Positions 1-10,211 of a stretch of DNA of 13,198 bases are shown here, piece after piece. Position 1 is the stretch's first letter; each line of letters opens with the position of its first letter. The notes beneath the pieces were generated by a model that was given only the letters and a program-made list of their open reading frames with translations, searched no databases and was not told the DNA's origin. Origin of the DNA: DATGJX01 sp035279385 (GTDB lineage: Bacteria > Vulcanimicrobiota > Vulcanimicrobiia > Vulcanimicrobiales > Vulcanimicrobiaceae); NCBI GenBank assembly GCA_035279385.1, contig DATEHZ010000073.1, positions 1 to 13,198 of the forward strand, read 5' to 3'. The translations under genes and the position numbers were made by a program.

Positions 1-4000
<4,000 letters not shown>

Positions 4001-4016
<16 letters not shown>

Positions 4017-4873
4017 TCAGGGATACTCCGAGTGACATCCCGCTTCCCGATCGCAGCGAGGAGCGGGCCGCTGTCGAACTGTCCCTGCTGCTCGAGGCAA
4101 TCGTGCGCTGGAGCGGCTACGACTTCCGCGAGTACGCGCCCGCGACGCTCAAGCGCCGCGTCGCCGAGCGTATGCGCGCCGAAGGCGTAGAAACGATCTC
4201 CGGTTTGCAGGAACGCGTGCTGCACGATCACGAGGCGCTCCGGCGGCTGGTGTTCTCGCTCTCCGCAAGTCCGAACCGGCTCTTCCGCGCACCGGAATAC
4301 TTCCGCGCGATCCGCGAGCGCGTCGCGCCGTTTCTGCGCACGTACTCGTTCGTGCGTCTCTGGTTCCCGGCGTGCTCGACCGGTGAAGACGTGTATACGG
4401 TGGCGTCGATTCTGCACGAGGAGAAACTGCTCGACCGCTGCATGATCTACGCGACGGACGCGAGCGATCTCGCGCTCGCGCAGGCGCGTACGGGCACCTA
4501 TCAAGTTGCCTCGCTCGAAGAATTCGCCAACGACTATCGCCTGAGCGGGGGCCGCGCCTCCATCTCGGAGTTTTGCGATTGGAACGAAGGTCTGGTGCAG
4601 TTCAAAGAGCACTTGCAGCGGCAGTTGATCTTCTCCACGCACAGCTTGGCAACCGATGCATCGCTCAACGAATTCCACGCCATCGTCGCACGCGGCGTGC
4701 TTCCGCAATTCAGCAAATCGCTGCAGTACCGCGTGCACAACCTCTTTTTGCAGAGCCTCACGCGCTTGGGCTTCATCTGCTTAAGCTCCGCGGAATCGCT
4801 GCACGCAACGCCGCACGAAGGCGCATTCCGCAAAGTCGACGAGGTATTCCCAATCTACCGCCGCATGCGGTAG
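4001..4873 (+). CDS. cheR: CheR-family protein-glutamate methyltransferase, divergent
   Basis: A 290-residue protein with the CheR layout: an N-terminal helical domain (about 25-90, with LKRRVAERM) and a SAM-dependent methyltransferase domain. Family landmarks are LFRAPEYF (about 93-100), ACSTGED at 124-130 in place of GCSTGE, and ATD with Asp153, expected to contact SAM. SLATDASLNEF follows, then ARGVLPQF at 230-237 where the family usually has CRN-VLIYF. The family would methylate glutamates on a chemoreceptor-like partner using SAM. The altered motifs leave activity uncertain, and a regulatory or binding role is possible. The ATG at 4001 overlaps the kinase gene by 16 nt in another frame, so the two are very likely co-translated. 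No clear Shine-Dalgarno is visible, which fits coupling. The homologous region begins at ELSLLLEAI (about residue 26), so a slightly later start cannot be excluded. A 10-nt palindrome (4861-4870) precedes the TAG. Confidence 0.85.
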
Positions 4874-4879
4874 AGGGCC

Positions 4880-5045
4880 GGCCTTGGGTGGGAGGGGCAT
4901 TCCGTCCGGAAAGCACAGAAAAATCGCCATCCAGGCGATTTTTCTGTTTCTCTGCATTTTTGCGAAAACAAGTTTTGAAGAAAACATCCTGTTTTGCGCA
5001 AAAATGCAGAAATTTCCGGACGGAATGCCCCTCCCACCCAAGGCC
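4880..5045. repeat. 166-bp inverted-repeat element folding into a three-way junction (MITE- or REP-like)
   Basis: A perfect 33-bp inverted repeat (4880-4912 with 5013-5045) closes the element. Inside are two independent hairpins. The first pairs 4915-4928 with 4934-4947 (14 bp, 5-nt loop). The second pairs 4951-4970 with 4990-5010 (20 bp, one bulged G at 4996), and its loop carries a 5-bp stem with a GAAG tetraloop (4972-4985). Only 2, 3 and 2 nt separate the three stems, giving a tight Y shape on either strand. It lies 6 nt after the cheR stop. Both strands carry short open frames with near-identical translations, which is just the symmetry. No transposase is nearby. It could be a non-autonomous mobile repeat, a structured RNA, or an elaborate bidirectional terminator. 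Confidence 0.88.
4915..4964. terminator. Probable bidirectional intrinsic terminator inside the inverted-repeat element
   Basis: The inner hairpin 4915-4928/4934-4947 has a GC core (ATCGCC/GGCGAT) flanked by A-run and T-run, followed by T-rich sequence to about 4961. This is the shape of a Rho-independent terminator in both directions. It would end the kinase-cheR transcript and shield it from the downstream promoter. In RNA the larger 33-bp stem may compete with or reinforce it. Confidence 0.55.
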
Positions 5046-5069
5046 TAGATTTATGCACGGTCCCGTGCG

Positions 5070-5120
5070 CGCCTCGTCACCCTGAGCCCGTCGAAGGGCG
5101 GGCCGAGCGAAGGCGAGGCG
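5070..5120. repeat. REP-like palindromic repeat
   Basis: This contains the motif CCCTGAGCCCGTCGAAGGG (5080-5098), with CCCT/AGGG ends. It is enclosed by a 7-bp inverted repeat CGCCTCG (5070-5076) / CGAGGCG (5114-5120). From memory, CCTGAGCxxGTCGAAGG-type sequences occur as dispersed intergenic repeats in many unrelated high-GC bacteria. Only one copy is in the window, so repetition here is inferred. It lies between the three-way element and the next promoter. Confidence 0.5.
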
Positions 5121-5130
5121 ATTTGCGCGA

Positions 5131-5139
5131 TGCTATAAT
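5131..5139 (+). promoter_or_regulatory. Extended -10 promoter for a leaderless FAD monooxygenase mRNA
   Basis: TGC followed by a perfect TATAAT (5134-5139) forms an extended -10 element. The GTG start at 5146 begins 7 nt after the hexamer, exactly where transcription would start. There is therefore no room for a Shine-Dalgarno, and the mRNA should be leaderless. No good -35 is present at the expected place (around 5111-5116), which falls inside the REP-like repeat; the TG extension can compensate. Confidence 0.75.
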
Positions 5140-5145
5140 ACACGC

Positions 5146-6342
5146 GTGAACGTGCAGTGCGTAATCGCCGGCGGCGGCCCGGCCGGCATGATGCTCGGGC
5201 TGCTGCTTGCGCGTGCCGGAATCGAAGTGGCGGTTCTGGAGAAGCACGCCGACTTTTTCCGCGATTTTCGCGGCGATACGGTGCACCCGTCGACGCTGCG
5301 GATCATGCACGAACTCGGGCTGCTGCAAGAATTCCTGCGTCTGCCACATTCGGAGTTCTCCGAACTGACCGGACGGTTCGGCGATGCGCAGCTGCGCCTC
5401 GTCGATTTCCGGCACATTCCCGGGCCGTGCAAATTCATCGCCATGATGCCGCAATGGGATCTGCTCAATTTCTTGGCCGATCGCGCGAGTCGATATTCCG
5501 GTTTTCATCTGCTCATGCAGAACGAAGCCGTCGATTTAACGCGGGCGGACGGCCGCGTCACCGGCGTCGTCGCGCAAACGCCCGGCGGAAAGACGGCAAT
5601 CCATGCAGACTTGGTCGTCGCGTGCGACGGGCGGCATTCCAAGATGCGCGAGTGCGCGCAGCTGCCGGTGACCGACATCGGCGCGCCAATCGACGTTCTG
5701 TGGATGCGGCTCTCGCGGCGCCCGGGCGAACCATCGGGGACCTTCGGCAACGTTGCAGCCGGAACGATATTCGTTGCGCTGGATCGAACAACGTACTATC
5801 AATGCGCGCTCGTCATTCCGAAGGGAGCCTTGCCGCAGTTGCAAGAGCAGGGCCTGGAGCGGCTTCGCGAGCGTATTGCAAAAGCCGCTCCGTATCTCGC
5901 CGATCGCGTGAACGAGATCGCTTCGTGGAACGATCTCAAACTGCTGACCGTGCGCATCGACCGGCTGGAACGCTGGCATCTGCCCGGCTTGCTGTGCATC
6001 GGCGACGCTGCGCACGCGATGTCGCCGATTGGCGGTGTCGGGATAAATTTGGCGATTCAAGACGCGGTGGCGGCGGCAAACGCAACGACCGGTCCGTTGT
6101 GCAGCGGAGCTATCGACGAAGCGGTGCTTCGACGCGTGCAGAAGCGGCGGGAGTTCCCCACTCGCGCGACGCAGGCGTTGCAAGTCTTTCTGCAAGAGCG
6201 TTTTGTCTCGCAGGTGCTCTCATCGAACGACTCCGTGCGCGTTCCGCTCGCGGCGCGCGCGCTGGATGCGGTTCCCACGTTGCGCAGCATTCCCGCGTTC
6301 ATCGTCGGCGTCGGCTTCCGGCCCGAGCACGTACGGTCCTAA
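5146..6342 (+). CDS. FAD-dependent monooxygenase/oxidoreductase, PHBH fold
   Basis: A 398-residue flavoprotein of the p-hydroxybenzoate hydroxylase/UbiH-like class, which uses NAD(P)H and O2 to hydroxylate aromatic or related substrates. The N-terminal dinucleotide fold is clear (GGGPAG, residues 9-14, then the acidic end of strand 2 in VLEKH). The DG motif that contacts FAD and NAD(P)H is ACDGRHS (Asp161). The GD motif is CIGDAAHAMSPIGGVG (Asp287), which binds the FAD ribityl chain. RGDTVHPSTLRIMHELG and MPQWDLLNFLA are typical of a common bacterial subgroup with no settled substrate. The length is normal and the gene looks intact. GTG at 5146 is chosen because it sits directly at the predicted transcription start and leaves just a short lead into the first strand. 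It is a single gene between the repeat elements and the lipoprotein gene, so context gives no substrate clue. Confidence 0.9.
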   Translation: MNVQCVIAGGGPAGMMLGLLLARAGIEVAVLEKHADFFRDFRGDTVHPSTLRIMHELGLLQEFLRLPHSEFSELTGRFGDAQLRLVDFRHIPGPCKFIAMMPQWDLLNFLADRASRYSGFHLLMQNEAVDLTRADGRVTGVVAQTPGGKTAIHADLVVACDGRHSKMRECAQLPVTDIGAPIDVLWMRLSRRPGEPSGTFGNVAAGTIFVALDRTTYYQCALVIPKGALPQLQEQGLERLRERIAKAAPYLADRVNEIASWNDLKLLTVRIDRLERWHLPGLLCIGDAAHAMSPIGGVGINLAIQDAVAAANATTGPLCSGAIDEAVLRRVQKRREFPTRATQALQVFLQERFVSQVLSSNDSVRVPLAARALDAVPTLRSIPAFIVGVGFRPEHVRS

Positions 6343-6396
6343 CCAAATTTCCCCGTCCTGCCCTACAAACGCGCACTTTTCGCTGTCTTACTGGCG

Positions 6397-6417
6397 TATA
6401 TAGCCGGGACGGGAGGG
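6397..6417 (+). promoter_or_regulatory. Possible -10 box and Shine-Dalgarno before the HAF lipoprotein gene
   Basis: TATATA (6397-6402) could be a -10 box. GGGAGGG (6411-6417) is a strong Shine-Dalgarno 4 nt before the ATG at 6422, which fixes the start. No convincing -35 is seen. If the -10 is used, the leader is only about 13 nt. The ribosome binding site is well supported; the promoter is weak. Confidence 0.45.
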
Positions 6418-6421
6418 TGCT

Positions 6422-7507
6422 ATGCGGCGTTTGGCGGCAGTACTCGTGTATGCTTTTGCGCTGTCCGCCTGCGGGGGCGGAAGCGGCGGTTCGACCCTCC
6501 CTTTGGCCGCGCCACTCCCAGGCAGCGCAAATTCCGGCAACTCGCCCGACGTTTCGGTTCCGCAGCATTACGCGATTGTCGATCTGGGCGCACAAGTCTA
6601 TCCGCTGGCGATCAACAATCGGAACACTGTGGTCGGCGCGTTTGGAGGCGGCGCTTTCCGCTATCGGAACGGGACGCTGCAAACGCTGCACGCGCCGGGC
6701 GGCGGGCCGGCTCTAAATGCCACGGACGTCAACGATCGCGACGTCGTCGTTGGAACGAACGGGTACGCGATCGAATGGCAGCCGGACGGTAGCGCGCTCG
6801 ATCTCGGTGCGCCGCCCGTGTCCTTCGTGCAGACGGTCGCGATTGGAAACGACGGCGAGATTCTCGGCATCTCGCCGCTTTCGGGCATCGCGGGCTGCGG
6901 CGGTGCGCTCACGCTTTTCGCGGCGAACGCCGCGCCGAAGAGCGTCGGGCCCGATAGTATTTCGATCGGCGGCATCAATGCAAGCGGCGTCGCCGCGATC
7001 GGGGAGTACGAGCAATCGGGAGCCGCGTGCATGGGCTCGATGTCGCCGGCGCTCTATCCCGCTTTTACGGCGGTTGCCGTTCCGCCCGATTTCAACCTCG
7101 ACACCTTCACCGGTATCGTTGCGGTGACCGACATTAATAACACCGGCAGCGTCATCGGCTATGGACCCACGACGACGCCGCAGGGCACCGGACCGATTGC
7201 CACCTTCTTGTCGCGCGGCGGGAACGCGATCGAAATCGATCCCCCCGGCGGCTACGACACGCTTCTCGGTTTCGGCATGAACGATCTCGGTTGGATCGTC
7301 GGGACGCTGCAGTTACAGAGTACGCAGGTGATACCGCATGCGTTCGTTTGGAACGGTGGGCGGGTGACCGATTTGAACGCGCTCGTTCCCGCAAACTGCA
7401 ATTGGGTACTGAATGCGGCGCAAGACGTAAACAACGCAGGCGATATCATCGGCACCGGGACGTTCGACGGCAAAACTCACGGATTTTTATTGGTGCCGCA
7501 ACACTAG
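6422..7507 (+). CDS. Secreted lipoprotein with HAF-type repeats
   Basis: A 361-residue protein beginning with a lipoprotein signal (MRR, hydrophobic LAAVLVYAFAL, lipobox LSAC with Cys17), followed by a Gly/Ser-rich linker. The rest consists of repeats with the core (I/V/M)N(N/D)xGxxxG, as in the 'extracellular repeat, HAF family' proteins. I count seven, starting near residues 63, 102, 140, 184, 237, 285 and 335: INNRNTVVG, VNDRDVVVG, IGNDGEILG, INASGVAAIG, INNTGSVIG, MNDLGWIVG and VNNAGDIIG. Such repeats are thought to form a beta-propeller-like fold. Four Cys downstream of the lipobox (in GCGGA, AACMG and ANCNW) could form disulfides after export. It should be anchored on the outer face of a membrane. 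Function unknown. The strong Shine-Dalgarno supports ATG 6422. Confidence 0.85.
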   Translation: MRRLAAVLVYAFALSACGGGSGGSTLPLAAPLPGSANSGNSPDVSVPQHYAIVDLGAQVYPLAINNRNTVVGAFGGGAFRYRNGTLQTLHAPGGGPALNATDVNDRDVVVGTNGYAIEWQPDGSALDLGAPPVSFVQTVAIGNDGEILGISPLSGIAGCGGALTLFAANAAPKSVGPDSISIGGINASGVAAIGEYEQSGAACMGSMSPALYPAFTAVAVPPDFNLDTFTGIVAVTDINNTGSVIGYGPTTTPQGTGPIATFLSRGGNAIEIDPPGGYDTLLGFGMNDLGWIVGTLQLQSTQVIPHAFVWNGGRVTDLNALVPANCNWVLNAAQDVNNAGDIIGTGTFDGKTHGFLLVPQH

Positions 7508-7544
7508 CGACGGGCAAGGAAGGGCCGAACCGGCGGCCGGACTA

Positions 7545-7784
7545 ATGCTAGCGGCCATGAATCCCGATATCATTAACCACGTTTTCGCCTGGGCGCCGCT
7601 TACCGCGTTCGTCATCGTGATGATCATCTTGTATCGCGCTACGCGGCGAGCGCCGGCGCAGCGCGCGCCGATGGGCAAGACGTACGCGTGCGCGCAGTGC
7701 GGCCGGCGCGGCTCGCACGAGCACATGGTTCCGGTGACGCACGAAGGCGCCGTTGTGTGGTATTGCGGGCGCTGCGCCCACTAG
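7545..7784 (+). CDS. Small membrane protein with C-terminal zinc ribbon
   Basis: A 79-residue protein (75 if ATG 7557, MNPDII, is the start, which looks at least as natural). Residues 14-30 (FAWAPLTAFVIVMIILY) form one membrane helix. A basic Arg-rich stretch follows (RATRRAPAQR), which should face the cytoplasm. The tail has two Cys pairs, CAQC (49/52) and CGRC (74/77), spaced like a small zinc ribbon. No Shine-Dalgarno stands out for either ATG. It follows the HAF lipoprotein gene by 37 nt and precedes a terminator, so it may end the same transcript. I do not recognise a named family. The mirrored open frame on the other strand has no such features and was discarded. Confidence 0.65.
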   Translation: MLAAMNPDIINHVFAWAPLTAFVIVMIILYRATRRAPAQRAPMGKTYACAQCGRRGSHEHMVPVTHEGAVVWYCGRCAH

Positions 7785-7821
7785 CAAGCAAGCCCGCGTA
7801 AGCGTCCCCGTTCAGGAGTCT

Positions 7822-7850
7822 AAAATCCCGCGCCGAGCGTGGGATTTTTT
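7822..7850 (+). terminator. Intrinsic terminator downstream of the zinc-ribbon gene
   Basis: An 11-bp stem (7822-7832 with 7838-7848, one G-U pair) with loop CCGAG and a run of six T (7845-7850). The A-run on its left side would also let it work on the opposite strand. It separates the lipoprotein/zinc-ribbon unit from the glutamate dehydrogenase gene, and shows that the in-frame open sequence 7753-7899 is not part of that enzyme. Confidence 0.85.
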
Positions 7851-7857
7851 GCTATTT

Positions 7858-7893
7858 TATAAGGACCGCGAATTCTCGCGAGAGACGGAGGTG
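7858..7893 (+). promoter_or_regulatory. Putative -10 box, palindrome and Shine-Dalgarno of the glutamate dehydrogenase gene
   Basis: TATAAG (7858-7863) matches five of six -10 positions and lies just after the terminator T-run. No clear -35 is seen. A perfect 10-nt palindrome TCTCGCGAGA (7874-7883) lies in the would-be leader and could be an operator. GGAGGTG (7887-7893) is a strong Shine-Dalgarno 6 nt before ATG 7900 and decides that start. Confidence 0.55.
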
Positions 7894-7899
7894 TCCCGA

Positions 7900-9171
7900 A
7901 TGACCCTCGATATTTCTGCGGTCCAAGCCGAGCAAAACGTGTGGGAGATGGCGCAGCAGCAACTCGACGACGTCGCGCGCCTGATCGGCTTGAACGAATC
8001 CATTCACGGATACTTGCGCGAACCCAAGCGTGTGCTCGAAGTCTCGGTGCCGGCCCGTATGGACAACGGCGTATTTCGCATGTTCAAAGGCTATCGCGTG
8101 CAGCACAACATGGCGCGCGGGCCGTCAAAGGGCGGCATTCGCTATCATCCGGCCGTAACGCTCGACGAAGTCAAAGCGCTGGCGATGTGGATGACGTGGA
8201 AATGTTCGCTCGTCAACATTCCGTTCGGCGGTGCCAAAGGCGGCGTGATCTGCGATCCGAAGAACATGTCGATGCAGGAGCTGGAGAATCTCACCCGCCG
8301 GTTCACCAGCGAGATCTCGATCATCATCGGTCCGGAGAAAGACATTCCCGCGCCGGACGTGTACACGACGCCCCAAGTGATGGCGTGGATTATGGACACG
8401 TACTCGATGCAGAAGGGGTATTCCGTGCCCGGCGTCGTCACGGGAAAGCCCGTTTCCATCGGCGGTTCGCTCGGACGCGACAAGGCGACCGCGCGCGGCT
8501 GCCTGTACGTCGTGGATGAAGCGATGCGCGCAGAAGGCATGCCGAGCAGCGGCGCGCGCGTTGCCATTCAAGGCTTTGGAAATGCTGGAATGTACGCCGC
8601 GGAACTCATGCAAAAAGGCGGATACACGATCGTCGCCGTCTCCGATTCGCAGGGCGGCGTCGCAAACCCGAGGGGACTCGACGTCGGCGGCGTCATCGCG
8701 CACAAGACGGAAACCGGCTCGGTAGTCGGATTTACCGGCGGAGAACGCCTGAGCAACCGCGAGGTTCTCGAGTACGACTGCGAGGTGCTCGTTCCGGCTG
8801 CGCTCGAAAAAGTCATCACGGCTGAAAATGCGTCGCGCATTCGCGCGAAGATCGTCGCGGAAGCCGCGAACGGCCCGACGCTTCCGGAAGCGGATCGCGT
8901 CCTCTTCGATCGGGGCATCATGGTGCTTCCCGACATCCTTGCGAACGCCGGCGGGGTTGCCGTCTCGTATTTCGAGTGGGTGCAAGACCTGCAAGAGACG
9001 TTCTGGGAAGAAGACGAGATCAACGAGCGTCTCAAACGCAAGATGATCCGCGCGTTCAACGAAACGTACGACCAGGCCCGGCGGCTGCAGGTGGACATGC
9101 GGCGAGGTGCCTACGCCGTGGCCGTAAGCCGCGTCGCAGAGGCCACCAAGCTCCGAGGCTTGTATCCGTAA
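7900..9171 (+). CDS. gdhA: Glutamate dehydrogenase (Glu/Leu/Phe/Val dehydrogenase family)
   Basis: A 423-residue enzyme that interconverts glutamate with 2-oxoglutarate and ammonia using NAD(P). The length matches the hexameric RocG/GudB type. The substrate-binding lysines are in GPSKGGIRYHP (Lys77) and MTWK (Lys101). The catalytic Lys113 is in PFGGAKGGV and the catalytic Asp153 in PAPDVYT. The dinucleotide motif is GFGNAG (225-230), with SDSQGG at the end of the next strand. Coenzyme preference cannot be settled by eye. The frame is open back to 7753, but ATG 7900 is correct: it has a strong Shine-Dalgarno, its N-terminus aligns with the family, and a terminator lies in the upstream extension. 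A terminator follows, then a proline dehydrogenase gene. Together these suggest use of proline and glutamate as carbon or nitrogen source, an inference from proximity. Confidence 0.95.
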   Translation: MTLDISAVQAEQNVWEMAQQQLDDVARLIGLNESIHGYLREPKRVLEVSVPARMDNGVFRMFKGYRVQHNMARGPSKGGIRYHPAVTLDEVKALAMWMTWKCSLVNIPFGGAKGGVICDPKNMSMQELENLTRRFTSEISIIIGPEKDIPAPDVYTTPQVMAWIMDTYSMQKGYSVPGVVTGKPVSIGGSLGRDKATARGCLYVVDEAMRAEGMPSSGARVAIQGFGNAGMYAAELMQKGGYTIVAVSDSQGGVANPRGLDVGGVIAHKTETGSVVGFTGGERLSNREVLEYDCEVLVPAALEKVITAENASRIRAKIVAEAANGPTLPEADRVLFDRGIMVLPDILANAGGVAVSYFEWVQDLQETFWEEDEINERLKRKMIRAFNETYDQARRLQVDMRRGAYAVAVSRVAEATKLRGLYP

Positions 9172-9242
9172 AAACGGCGCTTTGGCCTAGCCTCCGCGCC
9201 GCCCGAACGACGTTTGGGGCCCCAAGGGTTGCATAGGCGGTA

Positions 9243-9284
9243 AAGCAAAATCCGCGTTAACGAACGCGGATTTTGTTTGCTTTT
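9243..9284 (+). terminator. Intrinsic terminator of glutamate dehydrogenase, abutting the next start codon
   Basis: A 16-bp stem (9243-9258 with 9263-9278, one G-U pair) has loop AACG and a T-rich tail running to 9284. The ATG of the proline dehydrogenase gene begins at 9285, only 6 nt after the stem. A transcript reading through would therefore carry a strong hairpin over the ribosome-binding region of the next gene. Confidence 0.85.
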
Positions 9285-10211
9285 ATGATTCTCGATAGGC
9301 CGCTGCGGGCGGCTATTTTGGCGGCGGCTGACAACGCGCTCGTGCGGCGCGTCGTCAGCCGTTACGGTTTTCGGCTGGGCGCAAAACGCTTCGTCGCAGG
9401 AGAAAGCGCGGCCGAGTTCCTCGGCGTTGCACGTGAAGTCAACGCGCGAGGCTTTGCGGTCGCATGCGGCATTCTGGGCGAAGGCGTCGCCGGCCGCGAA
9501 GAAGCGCGCGCCGCCGCGGATCGGTATTGCGATCTGCTTCGCACGTTCGCTCGCGAGGGTATCGACGCGAACGTCGCGTTCAAACTCACCCACGTCGGCC
9601 TCGACATCGATCCGGCGCTCGCGCTCGAAAACGCCGCGCGCATCGCGCAAACGGCGCACGAAACCGGCAATACGATGCGCCTGGACATGGAGCAGTCGCG
9701 TTACGTGGACCAGACGCTGCACGTGCATCGCGAACTGCGCACGCGCTACGGATGTGTCGGGGCCGTGCTGCAATCGTATCTATTCCGAAGCATGGACGAC
9801 TTGCGCTCGCTGCTGCCGCTTGCGCCGAATCTGCGTATCGTCAAGGGCGCGTATCTCGAGCCGCCGTCAATCGCCTTTGCGAACAAGGCCGACGTCGACA
9901 AAAACTACGTGGCGCTTGTCGAGACGGCGCTTGAAGGCGACGGCTATACCGCGATCGCCACGCACGATCGCCGCATCGTCGAACGCGTCATCGGCTTCGT
10001 CGAGCGGCGCGGACTGCCCAAACGCGGCCGGTTCGAATTTCAAATGCTCTACGGCATATCGACGCCGTTCGCGCAAGAGCTCGTACAAGCGGGATATCGG
10101 GTTCGCTTGGCCGTGCCGTTCGGCACGTATTGGTTTCCCTACCTCATGCGGCGCCTGGCGGAACGCCCGGCGAATCTCGCGTTCTTCGTGAAAGGTGCAT
10201 TTACGCGATGA
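9285..10211 (+). CDS. Proline dehydrogenase (monofunctional, FAD-dependent)
   Basis: A 308-residue TIM-barrel flavoenzyme that oxidises L-proline to delta-1-pyrroline-5-carboxylate and passes electrons to the quinone pool. The size fits the single-domain Deinococcus/Bacillus type, not the large bifunctional PutA. Visible motifs: ANVAFKLTHVGLD (Lys100), RLDMEQSRY (Asp134, Glu136), VLQSYLFRS, RIVKGAYLEP (Lys187), AIATHD, FEFQMLYG, and the proline-carboxylate-binding YLMRRLAERPAN (Arg289, Arg290). All expected residues are present. The frame opens at a TTG (9273) inside the upstream terminator; ATG 9285 is the better start. No Shine-Dalgarno is seen. The stop overlaps the next ATG as ATGA, so the downstream aldolase is translationally coupled. 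The partner P5C dehydrogenase is not in the window. Confidence 0.92.
   Translation: MILDRPLRAAILAAADNALVRRVVSRYGFRLGAKRFVAGESAAEFLGVAREVNARGFAVACGILGEGVAGREEARAAADRYCDLLRTFAREGIDANVAFKLTHVGLDIDPALALENAARIAQTAHETGNTMRLDMEQSRYVDQTLHVHRELRTRYGCVGAVLQSYLFRSMDDLRSLLPLAPNLRIVKGAYLEPPSIAFANKADVDKNYVALVETALEGDGYTAIATHDRRIVERVIGFVERRGLPKRGRFEFQMLYGISTPFAQELVQAGYRVRLAVPFGTYWFPYLMRRLAERPANLAFFVKGAFTR

Noticed and set aside
4855..5085. Short open frames on both strands through the inverted-repeat element
   Set aside because: Both give nearly the same peptide only because the DNA is palindromic. There is no ribosome site or domain.
7753..7899. A 49-residue N-terminal extension of glutamate dehydrogenase
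   Set aside because: It spans the end of the zinc-ribbon gene and an intrinsic terminator, and has no family similarity. ATG 7900 has a strong Shine-Dalgarno.
9284..9289. TATGAT as a -10 box for the proline dehydrogenase operon
   Set aside because: It overlaps the ATG itself; transcription would begin inside the gene with no good later start. Most likely coincidence.
10130..10207. An earlier start for the DapA-family aldolase
   Set aside because: This lies inside the proline dehydrogenase gene. The ATGA overlap start at 10208 fits the family N-terminus and the operon pattern.
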